DNA of 19,816 nucleotides, taken from NCBI GenBank assembly GCA_902478455.1, contig CABSLJ010000022.1:1-19816 (forward strand). Reading direction: 5' to 3'. The notes below the pieces were generated by a model. That model did no database searches, was not told the origin of the DNA, and saw only the letters and a list, made by a program, of their open reading frames with translations. The translations under genes and the position numbers were made by a program. This document shows positions 8,101-16,012 of this stretch, piece after piece (the stretch's first letter is position 1; each line of letters begins with the position of its first letter). This stretch comes from an uncultured Oscillospiraceae bacterium (GTDB lineage: Bacteria; Bacillota; Clostridia; Oscillospirales; Acutalibacteraceae).

Positions 8101-11100
8101 GGTCCAGAGCAATGTAGAATTCGTTTTTGGTTCCACCCACAACGCGGATTCCTTTGTCAAGACCGATGTGCAAGGCTATGAGTACGATGCGGACAATGTC
8201 AACGCCGCAGGCTACCAGACCATCTCCTGGACCACCGGAAACACTCCCGACGGAACTGTGCTCAAGCTCTACTATACCAAGCTCCAGAAGGGCTACACCG
8301 TGGAGCACTACTTCCAAAATCCTGACGGCACTTTCTCCGCTGAGCCCAGCAAGGTGGAACCCTCCACCGGCAGCTTTGTCATCAAATATGGCGAGACAAA
8401 ATACGCCAGGGATTATGACCTTGTGGCCAAGGGACTGCTGGAAGGCTACACCTATGCACCCGGCGTGCCCGGCGCTGTGGCCCGAATCACCTTTGATAGC
8501 CAGAATCTCACCCTCAAGCTCTACTATGTCCGCAACGAGAAGGAGTACAAGGTCGAGCATTACACCGAGAATATCGACGGCACCTATTCTCTTGTGAAAG
8601 ATGCGGTCGCCGGAGACAGCGGCAGCATCACCTTTGAAGAGACGATCCTCGCTTCCACCAAGGTTCGTTCCGACATTGTGGCCAAGGGCTTCACCTATGA
8701 CGCCAGCGTGGATGGCTCCGTCACCGCCATCACTTACGACAGCGATGACGACACCCTCGCCGATCTCACCCTCAAACTCTACTACACCAGAGACGATACC
8801 GCCTTCAAGGTGGTCCATCATTTCGAGGGCGGTCCCAAGAACGGCACGACCGAGACGGAAGGCTTCACCCTCCCCGTCGGCACCAGAATCAGCGCCGACA
8901 CATATGTAAACGACTATGCCAACTACAACTTCCTGTCCGAAAGAACCACGGATGAAGGATTGGATGCGTTTGACCGCCTCCAGCCCAACACCGAAGGCGT
9001 CCTCCACCTCTACTACAGATACGACGAGGTCACCCTTGAAGTCGTCCACAACTATCCGACCGAGACGGTCGCCGAAGATGCAGACACCTACTTCCTGAAT
9101 ACCGTGATCGACCGTGAGAGCCAGGCCGGCCCGGTTGTGTTCCATGACGGCGTGCTCTATCAGGTGGAAAGCTACACCATCACCGCCAAGGACGGCGGCG
9201 TGGCCGTCGCGGAAGAGAACGGCAAATTCACCCTCACCGAAGATACCGTCGTCACCTACAATTACAAGGTGGCCGAGGACGGCGTCAGGGTGGAGCACTA
9301 CCTTGCAAATGATGATGGCAGCTACAACAATGACCCCGACTACGCCACCAGGGAAACCATCCAGTTTGGCGACACCCTGAACGCCGCCGATTATGACCTC
9401 AAGGGTACAGGCGTGGCCGTGGGCTACACCTACGATCCCGACGAGCAGCTGGCTGACGGCTTCGAGACCATCTCCTTCACCGGAGAGATGACCGAGCCCG
9501 ACGGCTCCGTGCTCAAGCTCTATTACAAGCGCAACACCGCGGAATACACCGTGGAGCACTACTACCAGAACCTGGACGGCACCTATCCCACCGAACCCGT
9601 CACCTATGACGGTCAGGGAGGAAGCTTCCAGTTCGGAGACACCGTGACCGACGAAGACTTCCACATGGAGAAGCCCGGCTTCACCTATACGACGACCGAG
9701 GCTTCGGTTTCCTCCATCAGCTGGACCGAGGGCAACGCACCCGCCGGAACCGTGCTCAAGCTCTACTACGAGCGTCAGGAGACCACCTACAACGTCGAGC
9801 ATTACTTCGAGCAGCTGGGCGGCGGATTCGCCCTGGAAACCAAGGCTGACGAGCAGAACCTCCGCTTCCAGTATGGAAAGACCTTCCTCGCCGATTCCTA
9901 TGTGATCACCCGCGAAGGCTACGACTATGACGCGGACAACGCAAACGGCGTCAGCAAGATTGAGTGGGTGGACGACATGACCGCTCCCTCCGGAACCACC
10001 CTCAAGCTCTATTACACCCTCAAGAGAGCGAACTTTGACGTCCGCTACTACTTTGAGCAGGCCGACGGCAGCTTTGCGGAGAATACCGAAGAAGCTCTGA
10101 CCGGCAATCCCTTCCTCTTCGGTGAAGAGCACGAATCCTCCGCTTACCGGAAGACTTTCACCGGCTTCACCTATGACGCCGAAAATGAAGGCAACATCAC
10201 CTCCATTTCCTGGACCGAGGGCGACGCGCCTGCCGGAACCGAGCTCAAGCTCTACTACAAGCGCAACGCCACCGAGTTCACCGTCGAGCATTACTATCAG
10301 AACGTCGACGGCCCCTCCCCCGCCGATCCCGTCATCTATGACGACCAGGGCGGAAGCTTCAAGTACGGCGATGAGCACTCCTCGGAAGAATTCATCCGCG
10401 AGCAGAACGGGCTGTTCTATGACGCCGAAAATGAAAACGGCATCAGCGAAATCCGCTTTGACGGAGACACTCCCTCCACCGGCGCCACCCTCAAGCTCTA
10501 CTATGTGAGAGACGCCAAGGACTTCACCGTCAAGTTCTTCTTTGAAACCGCCGGCGAACCCGGTCAGTTCACAGAGGATGAGGCCCTGCGCCTGAGAGAA
10601 CAGGAATTTGTCTTCGGCACCACCCACAACGCCGCCGATTATCAGGGCAGCATCACCCTCCCCGCCGGCTACGAGTACAACGCCGCCGCCACCGAGGCGA
10701 AGGGCTTCCAGTCCATCACCTGGACCGGCGACATGACCGAACCCTCCGGCAACGAGCTGCAGCTTTACTTCACCCTCAAGAGGGCGACCTTTGAGGTACA
10801 CCACTACTTTGAGGATGAAAACGGCGAGTTTGTGGAGAATCCCGACTTTGCCCTGACCAATCAGGAATTCATCTTCGACACCAGCCACAGCGCTTCCAGC
10901 TATGTGCAGACCGTCACCGGCTTCTCCTTTGACGGCACCATCGCCGACGCGCAGTTCCAGAATATCTCCTGGACCGAGGGCGACGCCCCCACGAATACCG
11001 TGCTCAAGCTCTATTATAAGCGCAACATCGCGGATTTCACCGTAGAGCACTACTTCGAGCAGACGAACGGCACCTTCGCACGCGACGATGAGATTGACAC

Positions 11101-12151
11101 CGGTTCCTTTAAGTTTGGCGATACCAAGACGGCCGACGCCTTTATCCGCACCGTGACCGGCTACACCTATGACGCCAATGTGGAAGGCTCCATCGGCTCC
11201 ATCTCCTGGATCGAGGGCGACCAGCCCACCGGCACCGTGCTCAAGCTCTACTACGTGCGCAACAGCGCCGCGTTCACCGTGGAGCACTACTTCGAGCAGG
11301 CCGACGGCGCCTTTGTCAAGGACGATGTGACTGACACCGATTCCTTCAAGTTTGGCGAGACCAAGACAGCCGACGCCTTCGTCCGCGACGAGGCCGGCTA
11401 CACCTATGACGCCGAGAATGAAAACGGCATCAGCTCCATCTCCTGGACCGAGGGCGACGCGCCCACGGCCACCTTGCTCAAGCTTTACTACGTGCGCAAC
11501 GCCGCGGATTACACTGTGGAGCACTACTTCGAGCAGGCCGACGGCACCTACACCCTGGACGAGACGGTCGACACCGGTTCCTTCCGGTTTGGAGACACCA
11601 TCACGGCCGACGCGTTTGTCCGCACCGTGACCGGCTACAGCTACGACGCCGAGAATGAGAACGGCATCAGCTCCATCTCCTGGACCGAAGGCGACGCGCC
11701 CGCCGCGAATGTCCTCAAGCTGTACTACGGCATCAACGAGCACACCCTGACCATCCACTATCTCTATGATGAGGACGACAGCCAGGCTGCTCCCGATTAC
11801 ACCGCCACCCTCAAGTACGGCGATTCCTATGAGGTCGCTTCGCCCGAGATCGACGGCTTCCTGGTCGATATCGAGGTCGTGGAAGGCACCATGCCCGACG
11901 AAGACGTGGTTGTCATAGTCTACTACCTCGAGATCGAAGACATCCCGAGCAGCGAGACGCCTCTCGGCCCTCCGCCGGAGGAATCCTCCGAGCCCGAAGA
12001 GCCCATTGAGTCCATTCCGGACATCGAGCCGCCTCTCGGCCCCAACACCGGCTCGAGCGACCACAACATCGCCGTGCTGGTTCTGACCTCCCTCTTTGCT
12101 CTCGGCGCCCTGATGGTGGTCGTCGTCCGCAGAAAGAAGGAAGAGAAGTAA
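5120..12151 (+). CDS. Giant cell-surface protein: vWA domain, about 21 MucBP-like repeats, C-terminal wall anchor
   Basis: This 2343-residue protein is probably a surface adhesin. A signal peptide (residues 1 to about 25, KK then a leucine-rich core, GLA) is followed by a von Willebrand A domain with the metal-site motif D89-A-S91-G-S93, T173 and D201. Residues about 205-300 form an insert holding the protein's only three cysteines (222, 230, 269). A pilin-like beta domain starting near VTDPMGSMVDMV follows. From about residue 560 to 2270 come repeats of about 80 residues with the pattern VEHYF-DG-GYTYDA-I-W-LKLYYxRN; the last (about 2207-2270) is a classic MucBP. The C-terminus has a Pro/Glu/Ser wall-type spacer, LGPNTG (2306-2311), a hydrophobic helix (2316-2336) and RRKK. 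GGAGG lies 8 nt before the ATG. Ligand unknown; mucin or host glycans are possible. Confidence 0.93.
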   Translation: MSKKLLSLLLALAVLITSVPLTGLAQGAPQDASNVQNFGSVGNLETDGAVIEKTAEETGNPNEFLITLKVQGNEITVPGNGADIVLVLDASGSIGSTNMREIREAAKDFVDQLLTEGSTNRIGVVKFASSASVVSQLTPYEAPEEGDWWWEEDKEANQTLKDRIDTVSSNGGTHTQGGLYLANQMLAESTAANKFIVLLSDGQPTYSYTPIVEGTENLTVHCDRGMFGGCRNTTWSGEENLRVTGYDYSSTVGSGSSLTFSRTVATQRCNRGERHNYNMTFSNADAAYFTKNEGETAGYTYYSIGFGVTSSTAEILKELASTGEDGQPLYYNANSDDLGKIFEGIGQSIEESVENASVTDPMGSMVDMVNPGLSLDANLANGGYWTNQGTVTYDAQTETLNWNPGKLEAGQTATLKYKVTLDVEAKGFVEGQWYDANGTTSFVYQKPGESGLSRLDFKVPQIKGSYGTYTVRGYLVDQAGNPIDAEGNIVDSPAEAAVVYGPEDVINPKNGNNQWDYGVKRLEAPNVTGYTLADSETKRVNITEELPDGIAWFAYTVNEKEFRVEHYVQNVDGSGFEKVASDTGKIHYGQTILAADKVRQDILDDGFTYSYADPRSIIYDEESDTTEKDLTLKLYYTRNDASFKVVHIFRGGPLDDPDGFEETPDPALKVGTVIDPDEFVKDTTSGDYANYTWMTGETEYVGLGRNHELLPNRDGKLVLYYEYKKIPVQVNHNYQDEPTLVEGAPWEEYLGTEIVVDEVANPVFNHNNKIYTVESIEVTTEDGVVTVTDGTFDLEKATTITINYVLAEKSARVLHYYQTEDLKGWELRYADGVDLAFEETYTAAEHPKREDTGFTYDHASPDSITYSSVNQSIDDLTINLYYVRDVEKYTVKYYFEDMENPGSYKQLSAYPDQTLDFVFGSEHSASEHQLTSVPEGYSYDASNPNSLGYRRIEWKAETPTGTELRLYYKLNRATFEVQHYYENAQGGFNSKPDSVQSNVEFVFGSTHNADSFVKTDVQGYEYDADNVNAAGYQTISWTTGNTPDGTVLKLYYTKLQKGYTVEHYFQNPDGTFSAEPSKVEPSTGSFVIKYGETKYARDYDLVAKGLLEGYTYAPGVPGAVARITFDSQNLTLKLYYVRNEKEYKVEHYTENIDGTYSLVKDAVAGDSGSITFEETILASTKVRSDIVAKGFTYDASVDGSVTAITYDSDDDTLADLTLKLYYTRDDTAFKVVHHFEGGPKNGTTETEGFTLPVGTRISADTYVNDYANYNFLSERTTDEGLDAFDRLQPNTEGVLHLYYRYDEVTLEVVHNYPTETVAEDADTYFLNTVIDRESQAGPVVFHDGVLYQVESYTITAKDGGVAVAEENGKFTLTEDTVVTYNYKVAEDGVRVEHYLANDDGSYNNDPDYATRETIQFGDTLNAADYDLKGTGVAVGYTYDPDEQLADGFETISFTGEMTEPDGSVLKLYYKRNTAEYTVEHYYQNLDGTYPTEPVTYDGQGGSFQFGDTVTDEDFHMEKPGFTYTTTEASVSSISWTEGNAPAGTVLKLYYERQETTYNVEHYFEQLGGGFALETKADEQNLRFQYGKTFLADSYVITREGYDYDADNANGVSKIEWVDDMTAPSGTTLKLYYTLKRANFDVRYYFEQADGSFAENTEEALTGNPFLFGEEHESSAYRKTFTGFTYDAENEGNITSISWTEGDAPAGTELKLYYKRNATEFTVEHYYQNVDGPSPADPVIYDDQGGSFKYGDEHSSEEFIREQNGLFYDAENENGISEIRFDGDTPSTGATLKLYYVRDAKDFTVKFFFETAGEPGQFTEDEALRLREQEFVFGTTHNAADYQGSITLPAGYEYNAAATEAKGFQSITWTGDMTEPSGNELQLYFTLKRATFEVHHYFEDENGEFVENPDFALTNQEFIFDTSHSASSYVQTVTGFSFDGTIADAQFQNISWTEGDAPTNTVLKLYYKRNIADFTVEHYFEQTNGTFARDDEIDTGSFKFGDTKTADAFIRTVTGYTYDANVEGSIGSISWIEGDQPTGTVLKLYYVRNSAAFTVEHYFEQADGAFVKDDVTDTDSFKFGETKTADAFVRDEAGYTYDAENENGISSISWTEGDAPTATLLKLYYVRNAADYTVEHYFEQADGTYTLDETVDTGSFRFGDTITADAFVRTVTGYSYDAENENGISSISWTEGDAPAANVLKLYYGINEHTLTIHYLYDEDDSQAAPDYTATLKYGDSYEVASPEIDGFLVDIEVVEGTMPDEDVVVIVYYLEIEDIPSSETPLGPPPEESSEPEEPIESIPDIEPPLGPNTGSSDHNIAVLVLTSLFALGALMVVVVRRKKEEK
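6798..11936 (+). repeat. Tandem repeat array of 21 MucBP-like units, about 240 bp each
   Basis: Unit starts, judged from the VEHY-type motif, are near 6798, 7042, 7298, 7550, 7781, 8038, 8290, 8542, 8801, 9030, 9283, 9541, 9784, 10030, 10273, 10519, 10786, 11032, 11269, 11506 and 11740. Units 1-3 resemble units 8-10 in order, and units 5-6 resemble 16-17, pointing to block duplications. Units 18-20 (237, 237 and 234 bp) are the most alike and share identical stretches of about 30 nt, so they look the most recent. Units 2/9 and 3/10 are divergent subtypes that lack the LKLYY ending. Confidence 0.88.
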
Positions 12152-12183
12152 TCCCTCCCCGGCATAACGTTTTGTAACGAAGC

Positions 12184-12216
12184 AGCCCCCGCGCGTTCAT
12201 CACGCGCGGGGGCTTT
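12184..12216 (+). terminator. Intrinsic terminator of the giant surface-protein gene
   Basis: Perfect 13-nt arms (12184-12196 and 12202-12214) made almost only of G and C enclose TCATC and are followed by a short TT tract. It begins 32 bp after the stop codon at 12151. Confidence 0.85.
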
Positions 12217-12252
12217 GCCGTGGGAAGGAAGCACTGGAAGTCAAGGCAAGAA

Positions 12253-12281
12253 AAGGCCCGCCTCGATGAGAGGCGGGCCTT
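12253..12281 (-). terminator. Intrinsic terminator of the lacI-uxaC-nagA operon
   Basis: Perfect 12-nt arms (12253-12264 and 12270-12281) enclose GATGA. On the minus strand the stem is followed by a TTTTCTT-type tract, so it best serves the leftward operon ending at nagA (12303). It may also back up the rightward terminator at 12184. Confidence 0.82.
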
Positions 12282-12302
12282 CTATGTATGTGGCTCAAGA
12301 GA

Positions 12303-13502
12303 TTATCTCACCTTTTGCCCCTTGAGCCAAATGCTCTGGATTTGGACGTCCTCGTCGAAGAGAAGCAGGTCGGCGTCCTTTCCGGGGGCAATGGAACCAA
12401 GCCGTCCGTCCAGTCCCACCGCCGCCGCGGCGTTGAGGCTCATCATGCGGACGGCGGCCCAAATGGGCTGGCCCGCCTGCCTGGTCATCACGCGGATCAG
12501 CCGATCGGCCGTCGCTACGCTGCCGGCAAAGGCTGTCCGGTCGGGCGTCTTGGCGATACCGTCCTCCACAATCACGCGCTGTCCGTTCTCCAGGCTGCCC
12601 AAAAGGTATTCCCCCTCCGGCATGCCCGCACCGCGCATGGAGTCGGTCACCAGAATGATCTTATCAAGCGGCTTGGTCTTGCACACCAGACGCAGCAGCT
12701 CGGGGGGGAGGTGCTTGCCGTCGGCGATAATTTCGACCGCCAGCTCATCGAGCAGCAGACCGCTTTCGATCACGCCGAGCTTGCGGAAGCCGTTTTCCCG
12801 CGTGATGGTGGACATGCTGCTGTAAAGGTGGGTGACCGTGGTGTATCCGCTTTCAACGGCTTTGATCACATGACAATACTGCGCATCGGTGTGCCCGATG
12901 GAAAAGCGGATGCCCCGGGGAACCAGCGCCTCGGCCATCTCGCACGCGCCGGGCAGCTCTACCGCCACCGTCCAGCGGAGGATGTCCCCGTCGGCCAGGT
13001 CGGCGATGGCGTTGTACTGTGCGGGATTGGGGTTGCACATGTATTTTTCGTCCTGCGCGCCCTTCTGCAGGGGGCTGAAATACGGTCCTTCCAAATGCAT
13101 GCCCAAAAGCTCCGGGCAAAGCTTTTTCTGCCGTTTGATCTCCCGGAAGCTCTCGAGCGCTCGGGTCAGGTCCTCCAGCGTGGAGGTCATCGTCGTCGGA
13201 CAGATGGCCGTGGTGCCGTGCGCCAGATGCATGGAGAGCGCGGCGTCAAAGGCCTCTGGCGTGGCGTCCATAAAGTCGCTTCCGCCCGCGCCGTGGGTGT
13301 GCAGGTCGATGAAGCCGGGGGAGAGGTAGGCGCCTGCGGCGTCCAGCCGCTCCTTTGCGGGCGGCGCGTCGTCCTCCTTGCCCACCCAGACAATCTTTCC
13401 GCCGGAAAGAGCTGCGGTGCCGTTTTCCAGAACGGAATCGGGCAGGACGACCTTTGCGCCTGTAATCAGAAGCTCTGCCGGAGCCTGATATGCGCTCTGC
13501 AT
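12303..13502 (-). CDS. nagA: N-acetylglucosamine-6-phosphate deacetylase
   Basis: NagA removes the acetyl group from N-acetylglucosamine 6-phosphate in the cytoplasm, giving glucosamine 6-phosphate and acetate. The amidohydrolase-fold motifs are all present: PGFIDLHTHGAGGSDF (metal-site H68 and H70), GMHLEGPYFSP, VGHTDAQY-type SIGHTDAQY, and LVTDSMRGAGMPEG with the catalytic aspartate. Length (399 residues) is normal. The frame also opens at GTG 13511 and ATG 13508, but an AGGAG site sits 8 nt before ATG 13502 and only 2 nt before ATG 13508, which favours 13502. It is the last gene of the operon, 63 bp after uxaC. A nagB deaminase is not in the window, so why an amino-sugar gene sits with uronate genes is open; shared feeding on acetylated, uronate-containing glycans would fit. 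Confidence 0.93.
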   Translation of the reverse strand: MQSAYQAPAELLITGAKVVLPDSVLENGTAALSGGKIVWVGKEDDAPPAKERLDAAGAYLSPGFIDLHTHGAGGSDFMDATPEAFDAALSMHLAHGTTAICPTTMTSTLEDLTRALESFREIKRQKKLCPELLGMHLEGPYFSPLQKGAQDEKYMCNPNPAQYNAIADLADGDILRWTVAVELPGACEMAEALVPRGIRFSIGHTDAQYCHVIKAVESGYTTVTHLYSSMSTITRENGFRKLGVIESGLLLDELAVEIIADGKHLPPELLRLVCKTKPLDKIILVTDSMRGAGMPEGEYLLGSLENGQRVIVEDGIAKTPDRTAFAGSVATADRLIRVMTRQAGQPIWAAVRMMSLNAAAAVGLDGRLGSIAPGKDADLLLFDEDVQIQSIWLKGQKVR

Positions 13503-13534
13503 TTCCATCACTCCTTTTCAGTGTCTCTCAGAAG

Positions 13535-13554
13535 GCCGGTACAGCTGTGCCGGC
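13535..13554. repeat. 20-bp near-perfect palindrome between uxaC and nagA
   Basis: GCCGGTACAGCTGTGCCGGC is symmetric except for one T/G position, and its core ACAGCTGT is perfect. It could fold in the mRNA and protect or attenuate between the two genes, or be a protein site. No T-tract follows on the minus strand, so I do not call it a terminator. Confidence 0.4.
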
Positions 13555-13565
13555 GGCGGGGGGAA

Positions 13566-14972
13566 TTAGTCCACCTGAAAGCCGAAATATCGCACCGCAT
13601 TGTTGTAGGAAATGTCCTGCACCAGCTGTCCCAAAAGCGCAAAATCGCGTGGATACTCGCCGTTTTCCACCCAGACGGCGATCTGGTTGCACAGAATGCG
13701 TCGGAAGTATTCGTGCCGGGTGTAGGAAAGAAAGCTGCGGGAATCGGTGAGCATGCCGATGAAATTGCCCAGCAGAGAAAGGCTGGAAAGGGTGGTCAGC
13801 TGGTGGAGCATGCCCTCCTTGGTGTCGTTAAACCACCAGGCGCTGCCGTGCTGCAGCTTGCCCGGCGTGTCCGCCCCCTGGAAGCAGCCGATGATGGACC
13901 CGATGGCGGCGTCGTCGCCGGGATGGAGGGAGTAGAGCACCGTCTTGGGGAGAATGTCGTCCGACGCCAGCCGGTTTAAGAGATCAATCAACCCGGAGAG
14001 ATCGGTCTGGCCGATGCAGTCGAAGCCGGTGTTTGCGCCGAGAGAGGCGAACATTTTGGAATTGACGTCGCGCACCGCGCCGAAATGAAGCTGCATCACC
14101 CAGCCGCGCCTGGCGTATTCCCCGGCGAAGAAACGCATCAGGCAGGACTGATAGTGCTCCACCGCTGCGGGAGAAGGCGCGATGCCCGCCATGGCGTCGC
14201 GGAAGGCGGCCTCCGCCTGTTTGAGATCTCCGCCGCCGAAGGGAACACGGTCAAGTCCGTGGTCGGAAGCGACGCACCCGTGCGCCGCAAAATGCTCGAG
14301 ACGTTCGTGCAGAGCGCCGAAGAGGGAATCAAGGCTGTCTATCTCCCGGCCGCATACCTCGGAAAGCTGACGAATGCAGCCAGTGAAGCCCGCCTTGTGG
14401 ATGTTGACGATGCCGTCGGGCCGGAAGGCGGGCAGCACCTGAAAATCACAGTCCGGGTCGGCGGCGATGCTTTCATGGGCGGCCAGCGAGTCGGCCGGAT
14501 CATCGGTGGTGCAGATCACGCGAACGTTTGATTGCCGGATGATTCCCCGGACAGAGAGCTCCTTTTTTCGGAGCTGCTCATTGCACAGCTGCCAGACCGT
14601 CCCGGCGGTGCGCTCGTCGAGCACGCCGTCATAGTGAAAATAGCGCTTGAGCTCCAGATGGGTCCAGTGATAGAGCGGATTGCCGATCGCCTTGGGCAGG
14701 ACGCGGGCGTAATGCAAAAACTTGGTGTAGTCGTCCGCCTGTCCGGTGATCTCCTTCTCCGGCACGCCGTTGGAACGTATGGCGCGCCACTTGTAATGGT
14801 CGCCACCGAGCCAGACCTGGGAGATGTTCTCAAACTGCACATCCTCGGCGATTTCGAGGGGATTGATGTGACAGTGGTAGTCGACGACGGGCATTTTTTC
14901 GGCATACTCATGGTACAGCCTGCGCGCCGTATCGTTGGAAAGCAAAAAGTCTTCCGTCAAAAAATCCTGCAT
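13566..14972 (-). CDS. uxaC: Glucuronate/galacturonate isomerase
   Basis: UxaC converts D-galacturonate to D-tagaturonate and D-glucuronate to D-fructuronate, the first step of hexuronate breakdown. The 468-residue length and sequence are typical: the N-terminus reads FLLSNDTARRLYHEYAEKMPVVDYHCHINP, with the metal-binding H33-x-H35, followed by the family's NISQVWLGGDHYKWRAIRSNGV stretch; later motifs include ICTTDDPAD, RGWVMQLHFGAVRD and LTDSRSFLSYTRHEYFRRILC. An AGGAGG site 7 nt before the ATG fixes the start. It begins 11 bp after the LacI-family gene in the same operon. The divergent uxaB and uxaA supply the next two steps of the galacturonate branch. Confidence 0.96.
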   Translation of the reverse strand: MQDFLTEDFLLSNDTARRLYHEYAEKMPVVDYHCHINPLEIAEDVQFENISQVWLGGDHYKWRAIRSNGVPEKEITGQADDYTKFLHYARVLPKAIGNPLYHWTHLELKRYFHYDGVLDERTAGTVWQLCNEQLRKKELSVRGIIRQSNVRVICTTDDPADSLAAHESIAADPDCDFQVLPAFRPDGIVNIHKAGFTGCIRQLSEVCGREIDSLDSLFGALHERLEHFAAHGCVASDHGLDRVPFGGGDLKQAEAAFRDAMAGIAPSPAAVEHYQSCLMRFFAGEYARRGWVMQLHFGAVRDVNSKMFASLGANTGFDCIGQTDLSGLIDLLNRLASDDILPKTVLYSLHPGDDAAIGSIIGCFQGADTPGKLQHGSAWWFNDTKEGMLHQLTTLSSLSLLGNFIGMLTDSRSFLSYTRHEYFRRILCNQIAVWVENGEYPRDFALLGQLVQDISYNNAVRYFGFQVD

Positions 14973-14983
14973 CGTATTGCCTC

Positions 14984-16012
14984 CTATGATTCATTGCTTG
15001 GCTCCGGTTGCGCGGCTGAGGAAAAGCGAAAGGACTCCCGCTCCACCAGCCTGGCGGATATCGTCACCCGTTCGGCCGCCTGCGCGCCGGCGAAGAGCTC
15101 GCCGAGCATGCGCACGGCCGTGCCGCACAGGGAATCGACCATATTGTCCACACTCGTGAGAGGCGGAGTGGCGCACTCGGCCAGCAGGGAATTGTCAAAG
15201 CCGACCACCGGCATACGCAGTCCCCTGCCGGAAAGCGCCTGCTGCGCGCCCACGGCGAGCAGATCCTCGGCCGCGAGCACGGCGGAAAAGGGAAGCTTTT
15301 GGTCCAACAGGGCGCTCACCTGCCTGCGGATGTGCAGCAGATTCCGTTCGGTCCGCACAATCAGCCCTTCCTGCAGGGGAATGCCGCACTCGGCCAGTCC
15401 CTCCCTGTATCCCAGAAGCTTCTGTATGCTGCTGTAGGTGGTCACGTCATAGAGATAGAGGATGTTCCGGTAGCCGGCGCGGGAAAGCAGATGGACGCAC
15501 TGCTTCATCGCCCCCAGCTCGTCGCACAGCACCGAATAAGTGTTTTTCAGGCGGATGTCGCCGTTGATGATGACGATGGGCACCTGCTTTGCGATGCTTT
15601 CCAGCTGCTCGTTTTTGAGGTTTTCCCGGAACCCAGAGCCGATCATCAGCATGGCGTCCACCCGCTTGTTGGCGAGCATCTCCAGCGATTTCTTTTTCTG
15701 CTCGGGGCTGTCTCCGGTACAGCAGAGCAGGGAATCGTATCCGAGTTCCCGCAGCAGCTTTTCCAGAATGGAAACCGCCTTGGAATAGTACAGATCGGAG
15801 ACGTCGGTGCACAGAATTCCAATGGTTCTCATGGTGTTGAGTCCGAGGCCGCGCGCGAAAACATTGGGGGTGTAGCCCGATTCCTCCATGACCGTCAGCA
15901 CCCGCCGCTCGGTTTTGGGACTGACGTTTTTGCTCCCGTTAAGCACACGGGAGACCGTGGCGATGGATACGCCCGCCTGCTTGGCAATGTCATAAATATT
16001 CGTTGCAATCAC
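14984..16012 (-). CDS. LacI-family transcriptional regulator of hexuronate genes
   Basis: The N-terminal helix-turn-helix reads NIYDIAKQAGVSIATVSRVLNGSKNVSPKTERRV, diagnostic for LacI/PurR regulators, and is followed by a periplasmic-binding-protein-like sensor domain (IGILCTDVSDLYYSKAV, VPIVIINGDI, VVGFDNSLLAECATPPLTSVDN). The start is uncertain. GTG 16012 gives 342 residues but overlaps a GGAGGTGAT sequence that looks like a ribosome site. The codon where homologues have Met (MATNIYDIA) is here ATT (16009). The frame is open up to TTG 16135, adding 41 poorly conserved residues. It is first in the operon with uxaC and nagA and divergent from uxaB, and two matching operators flank the intergenic region, so it most likely represses both operons and itself, released by a uronate-pathway sugar. 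Confidence 0.9.
   Translation of the reverse strand: MIATNIYDIAKQAGVSIATVSRVLNGSKNVSPKTERRVLTVMEESGYTPNVFARGLGLNTMRTIGILCTDVSDLYYSKAVSILEKLLRELGYDSLLCCTGDSPEQKKKSLEMLANKRVDAMLMIGSGFRENLKNEQLESIAKQVPIVIINGDIRLKNTYSVLCDELGAMKQCVHLLSRAGYRNILYLYDVTTYSSIQKLLGYREGLAECGIPLQEGLIVRTERNLLHIRRQVSALLDQKLPFSAVLAAEDLLAVGAQQALSGRGLRMPVVGFDNSLLAECATPPLTSVDNMVDSLCGTAVRMLGELFAGAQAAERVTISARLVERESFRFSSAAQPEPSNES

Noticed and set aside
6798..11936. Repeats as a possible CRISPR array or satellite
   Set aside because: The units are about 240 bp, diverged, in frame and code for protein domains; there are no short identical repeats with spacers.
5504..12064. 2186-codon open frame on the minus strand
   Set aside because: It mirrors the giant surface-protein gene in codon register and is open only because the sense gene avoids TTA, CTA and TCA. 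The translation is repetitive valine/glycine-rich sequence with no domain, and the sense gene has clear domains and a ribosome site.
12288..13979. 563-codon open frame on the plus strand
   Set aside because: It is antisense to nagA and part of uxaC, both well supported, and runs across the gap between them. No family features are seen.
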